Shown here: positions 61,114-64,000 of the stretch, in pieces
Layout: the number at the start of each line of letters is the position of its first letter
Numbering within the stretch: position 1 is the stretch's first letter
Assembly (NCBI RefSeq): GCF_014288055.1
Contig: NZ_JACOPK010000002.1
Span: 1-64,000, forward strand
Source of the DNA: Agathobaculum hominis
GTDB taxonomy: Bacteria; Bacillota; Clostridia; Oscillospirales; Butyricicoccaceae
DNA length: 64,000 nt
Direction: 5' to 3'
Notes under the pieces: generated by a model
What the model was told of the DNA's origin: nothing
Seen by the model: the letters and a program-made list of their open reading frames with translations, nothing else
Database searches by the model: none
Translations under genes and position numbers: made by a program

Positions 61114-61142
61114 TTGCATGAGGCTGCGCAGAGCGGTATACT
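61114..61142 (+). promoter_or_regulatory. Promoter of dedA
   Basis: TTGCAT, 17 bases, TATACT. It overlaps an ACCGCTCTGC / GCAGAGCGGT hairpin (61099-61138), so termination of the small gene and initiation for dedA share bases. Confidence 0.6.
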
Positions 61143-61186
61143 ATATTCCACACAAAACGGACAGCAGGAAAGGCAGGCGAGGCACC

Positions 61187-61696
61187 ATGACAGCTGCTGC
61201 ATTTTTTGAACTTTTTCATCAGTACGGACTGCTCCTGGTCTGCGGCGTGATCTTCTGTGAATATATGAATCTGCCCGGCTTTCCGGCGGGCGTCATCATG
61301 CCGTGCATCGGTGTGCTCATCGCGCAGAGCAGCCTGTCGCTGCCGCTGACGCTCGTGCTGAGCGTTGCTTCCGGACTGCTCGGCAGTCTGGTCATTTACG
61401 GCCTTTGCTACTGGGGCGGCGAGCCGATCATGGAAAAGCTGTTCGGAAAGAGCAGGAAATTCCGCTCGTTCGTGCAGAAATGCCATGAATTCATCGACGC
61501 GCAGCATGGACGCGGACTTGCGCTCTGCCGCATCATCCCGATGCTCCGCACGATCGTTTCCATTCCGGCCGGTCTCATCCGCATGCCGGTCAAGTGGTTC
61601 GTCGGCTGGTCGGCCATCGGCATCGCGGCGTGGAATACCGCGCTCATCTCCGCCGGGTATCTGTTCAGCGACAGGATACTCACGCTGGTGATGTGA
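61187..61696 (+). CDS. DedA-family membrane protein
   Basis: 169 aa with four to five membrane segments. The family signature is seen in EYMNLPGFPAGVIMPCIGVL and, later, GRGLALCRIIPMLRTIVSIPAG. DedA proteins move polyprenyl-phosphate or phospholipids across the membrane. ATG 61187 fits the GGCGAGG site and the MTAAAFFEL start; it is slightly short for the family. Confidence 0.88.
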   Translation: MTAAAFFELFHQYGLLLVCGVIFCEYMNLPGFPAGVIMPCIGVLIAQSSLSLPLTLVLSVASGLLGSLVIYGLCYWGGEPIMEKLFGKSRKFRSFVQKCHEFIDAQHGRGLALCRIIPMLRTIVSIPAGLIRMPVKWFVGWSAIGIAAWNTALISAGYLFSDRILTLVM

Positions 61697-61708
61697 GACA
61701 GTCAAAAT

Positions 61709-61751
61709 AAAAACAGGTGTGATGCCAAGAAAACGGCGTCACACCTGTTTT
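61709..61751. terminator. Bidirectional terminator, dedA / anti-sigma
   Basis: AAAACAGGTGTGATGCC / GGCGTCACACCTGTTTT between convergent genes, with A and T runs on both sides. Confidence 0.92.
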
Positions 61752-62735
61752 TCAGTTTCGAACGATGAGCAGCCACGAGTCGGCTCTGCTGTCGAGCGTC
61801 AGACCGATGTCCTCATAGGCGGTCACGGTGCAGCCGGACTTTTCGAGCGCGTTCAGTGTGTTCTGAAGCGTAGACATGTTGTTGTCGAGCTGGAACCATG
61901 CTGCGCTGCTGTCTGAATACAGCAGTTTGCCGTCAAGCTCGGGCAGCTCGCCGCCGTCTGCGATATAGCAGTGTGCGATGCGCAGTCCGCGTACCGCCTC
62001 GGGGAGCGTGAGCGCGCCGGTATCCTCGTCAGGAACGATGCCGGCGGAATCGCCGTCCGAGATCGCGCGGCCGGATATGCCGCCGCTCTGCGCGGCGGTG
62101 CTGCTGTCAGCCTCGGGGAGGGAGAAGACAGAGGGCGTATCCTCCTCTGCGGCCGTCTGCGGCGCGGTCTCGCCTGACGCGCTGCCGCCTGCGGCAATAT
62201 CACTCGTGCCCTGCACGGCGGTTTCGGGGACGCTGCGTGATGCGCTGTTCACGCCCGCATTTTCAGCCGCCTCTGCGATATCTGCGGCGGCGCCGTTGGA
62301 CGCCGCGCCTGCATCGTCGGAATAGCTGTCCGCAGTCACAGCGGCCACCGCGTCACCGGCGTCTGCCGACGTACCGGAGCTGCCGCTTCCGACCGTGCTG
62401 AACGACGGCATCAGACCGCCGCCGAGCACAACGAGCACGACCGCCGCGGCAACGCCGACCATGGTGAACACCGGCATGCGGCGCACCGGCTTTTCCGGCT
62501 GAACGACGTGCAGCTTGGTCTCCTGCCGCAGCTGCTCCATGATCCCGTCATGGAGGCTGTCCGGCGCCTCGGGTTCCTGTGCAAAGAGTGCGCGCATCTC
62601 CCGGAGATCACGCAGCAGCGCGGCGCACGAAGGGCACTCTGCAAGATGCGCCTCGAGCTTTTCGCGTTCGCTGTCGGTCAGCGTGCCGTCCACGCTGTTC
62701 GAGCAGAGCTGTTCGAAATATTCTTCATCATTCAT
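61752..62735 (-). CDS. Anti-sigma factor with zinc finger (zf-HC2)
   Basis: 327 aa. N-terminal ZAS domain with HLAECPSC near residues 35-42, a membrane helix (VFTMVGVAAAVVLVVLGGGL) near 90-110, a long low-complexity Ala/Ser/Gly linker and a small C-terminal domain outside the cell. Its start overlaps the sigma-factor stop by 8 bases. It is predicted to hold the cognate ECF sigma at the membrane until a signal arrives. ATG 62735 follows AAGGAGGCG. Confidence 0.92.
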   Translation of the reverse strand: MNDEEYFEQLCSNSVDGTLTDSEREKLEAHLAECPSCAALLRDLREMRALFAQEPEAPDSLHDGIMEQLRQETKLHVVQPEKPVRRMPVFTMVGVAAAVVLVVLGGGLMPSFSTVGSGSSGTSADAGDAVAAVTADSYSDDAGAASNGAAADIAEAAENAGVNSASRSVPETAVQGTSDIAAGGSASGETAPQTAAEEDTPSVFSLPEADSSTAAQSGGISGRAISDGDSAGIVPDEDTGALTLPEAVRGLRIAHCYIADGGELPELDGKLLYSDSSAAWFQLDNNMSTLQNTLNALEKSGCTVTAYEDIGLTLDSRADSWLLIVRN

Positions 62736-63333
62736 GCGTCTCGCCTCCTTTCTCATGGTTAGACGGAGCGGGCGGCAGAATGTTCCCTCTTTGCAGCAAA
62801 ATCCTGCGCAGGGCAATGCGTGCGCGCGCAAGCCGCGATTTTACCGTACCCTCGCTGATCTCGAGGATTTCTGCGATCTCGGAATAGCTCATGCCGGAAA
62901 CATCGCGCAGCAGCACGATGCGGCGGTGCTCCTCGCTGATCTCGGCGAGCGCGGCGGCAAGCTCGCGCCCCAGCTCCCGGTTGTCGAGCTGCTCCTCGGG
63001 CGTGGGAGCGGTATCGTGGATGGGACGCTCCTCGTCATCCTCGGTCGTCAGCGTTGTGGTCTGCGGCTGCGCCTGCCGGTGGCGCGCATGATCGACGCAG
63101 ATGTTCATGGTGATGCGGAACAGCCAGGTCGAAAAGCCGCTGTCGCCGCGGAAATTCTCGATCGAACGCCACGCACGCAGAAAAACCTCCTGCGTGATGT
63201 CGGCGGCGTCCTCGGGATTGCCGGAGGAGCGCAGCGCAATGACATAAACGCGCTTTTCGTAGCGGCGCACGAGCTCCTCGAAGGCGTCCAGCTCGCCGCG
63301 ACGCGCCCTTGCCAGAATATGCTTGTCGTCCAA
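62728..63333 (-). CDS. ECF RNA polymerase sigma factor (RpoE-like)
   Basis: 201 aa. Region 2 (DITQEVFLRAWRSIENFRGD, STWLFRITMNICVDHARHR) and region 4 (VLLRDVSGMSYSEIAEILE, EGTVKSRLARAR) are clear. TTG 63333 is the best start because AAAGGAGGGAG lies 9 bases upstream; the ATG at 63360 has no spacing for its site. Pairs with the overlapping zinc anti-sigma gene. Confidence 0.92.
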   Translation of the reverse strand: MDDKHILARARRGELDAFEELVRRYEKRVYVIALRSSGNPEDAADITQEVFLRAWRSIENFRGDSGFSTWLFRITMNICVDHARHRQAQPQTTTLTTEDDEERPIHDTAPTPEEQLDNRELGRELAAALAEISEEHRRIVLLRDVSGMSYSEIAEILEISEGTVKSRLARARIALRRILLQRGNILPPAPSNHEKGGETHE

Positions 63334-63356
63334 CCCGTGCTCCCTCCTTTCGGGTG

Positions 63357-64000
63357 TCATTCCTCAGAGACGGTCTGTTTGAGCTCCTCGACGATCTCGT
63401 AGAGCTGCTCGAGACGCTCGAGGGTGCAGATGCGGTTTTTGAAGGTCTTAAGGCCGCTCTGCTGCTTGAGATAGCAGTTGACGTGCCGTCTCGCCTCGAG
63501 CATGGCGATGTGCTCGCCCTTCTGCGTGGCGGCAAGCTCGATCTGCCGCACGGCAGTATCCATGCGCACGGCAAACGGCGGCAGGGGAGGGCAGATGCCG
63601 GTTTCGAGAAGCGCGTTCGCACGTTCGAAGATCCACGGATCACCGAGTGCGCCGCGCCCGATCATCGCGCCGTCCGCGCCGGTATATTCGAGGATGCGTA
63701 CTGCGTCCTCCGGGACGGCGACATCGCCGTTGGCGATGACGGGGATGGAGACCGCCTGCCTGACCGCACGGATCGCGTCCCAGTCAGCACAGCCGCTGTA
63801 CTGCTGCGCACGGGTGCGGCCGTGGACCGCGATGGCGGCTGCGCCGGACTGCTCCGCCATACGGGCGAATTCGACGCAGTTGACGCTTTTCTCGTCCCAT
63901 CCCTTGCGGAATTTGACGGTAACGGGGACGTTCACGGCCTTGACGACCGCTTCGATGACGCGCGAGGCGAGCGGCAGGTCGCGCATGAGCGCCGAGCCGT
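63357..64000 (-). CDS. tRNA-dihydrouridine synthase, 5' end beyond the window
   Basis: The C-terminal 214 residues are present; the frame is open to the window edge. Dus signatures: VPVTVKFRKGWDE, AIAVHGRTRAQQYSG, IPVIANGDV and GADGAMIGRGALGDPWIF. The enzyme reduces uridine in tRNA with FMN. DusB-like by look. It ends 24 bases before the sigma-factor start, so the three genes may be one transcript. Confidence 0.9.
   Translation of the reverse strand, partial: GSALMRDLPLASRVIEAVVKAVNVPVTVKFRKGWDEKSVNCVEFARMAEQSGAAAIAVHGRTRAQQYSGCADWDAIRAVRQAVSIPVIANGDVAVPEDAVRILEYTGADGAMIGRGALGDPWIFERANALLETGICPPLPPFAVRMDTAVRQIELAATQKGEHIAMLEARRHVNCYLKQQSGLKTFKNRICTLERLEQLYEIVEELKQTVSEE

Overview
The window reads as a chromosomal segment of a GC-rich, anaerobic, Gram-positive Clostridia member. 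Supporting signs are a monomeric [FeFe] hydrogenase, acetate kinase, S-layer-homology (SLH) proteins, a T-box upstream of cysS, a tandem glycine riboswitch, ribosome-binding sites of the AGGAGG type and an L27 precursor with its Prp protease. An Oscillospirales relative (Butyricicoccus/Agathobaculum-like) is my best guess. It is an inference, not something the sequence proves. There is no rRNA operon, CRISPR array, complete prophage or transposase gene.

Layout. 0-8.2 kb: a BspA-type repeat protein, a MoxR-like ATPase, an unknown phage-tail-like protein, rplU-prp-rpmA-obgE, then a glycine-riboswitch-controlled AGCS symporter. 8.4-11.5 kb (minus): an unknown 626-aa protein, a dCMP-deaminase-like enzyme and an orphan ABC ATPase. 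11.6-19.8 kb: a portable-promoter repeat, an FHA-RodA fusion with its partner PBP, then a lipoprotein receptor with a GGDEF-EAL sensor. 20-29 kb: group-B-like [FeFe] hydrogenase, SLH protein, DUF554, tmcAL/ackA (divergent), CPBP protease, PHP phosphatase, ispE. 29-33 kb: a 1045-aa SLH metallophosphoesterase and a 34-aa small-protein gene, divergently transcribed and both next to LacI-type operators. 33-40 kb (minus): the phosphate regulon pstSCAB-phoU-phoB-phoR with PHO boxes; phoR is frameshifted. 40-46 kb (minus): O-antigen-ligase-like protein, DUF4330, cysS with T-box, MATE exporter. 46-54 kb (plus): pepF, two identical tRNA-Arg(ACG) genes, an argD-like aminotransferase behind a leader terminator, a cytidylate-kinase-like protein, an APC permease, an iron alcohol dehydrogenase and an XRE-cupin regulator. 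55-64 kb: metNIQ, a small alarmone synthetase, rmuC, a 31-aa protein gene, dedA, a sigma/anti-sigma pair and part of a dus gene.

The most interesting signals are non-coding. (1) metNIQ has what looks like a complete translational attenuator: a strong promoter, a 23-codon leader peptide with five Met codons in its first eleven, and mutually exclusive antiterminator and terminator stems. No SAM riboswitch or T-box is visible there. (2) A roughly 200-250 bp intergenic element (here called R2) occurs six times. It is built from consecutive hairpins whose stems change in a compensatory way between copies while the loops stay similar. (3) A 65-68 bp palindromic element (R3) sits at two envelope-gene loci, and its arms form outward-facing promoters. 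(4) A MITE-like element (R1) with terminal repeats occurs four times. (5) Two free-standing genes for proteins of 34 and 31 residues have their own strong ribosome-binding sites.

Promoter, terminator and start choices come from reading the sequence by eye; family names come from recognised motifs, not database searches.
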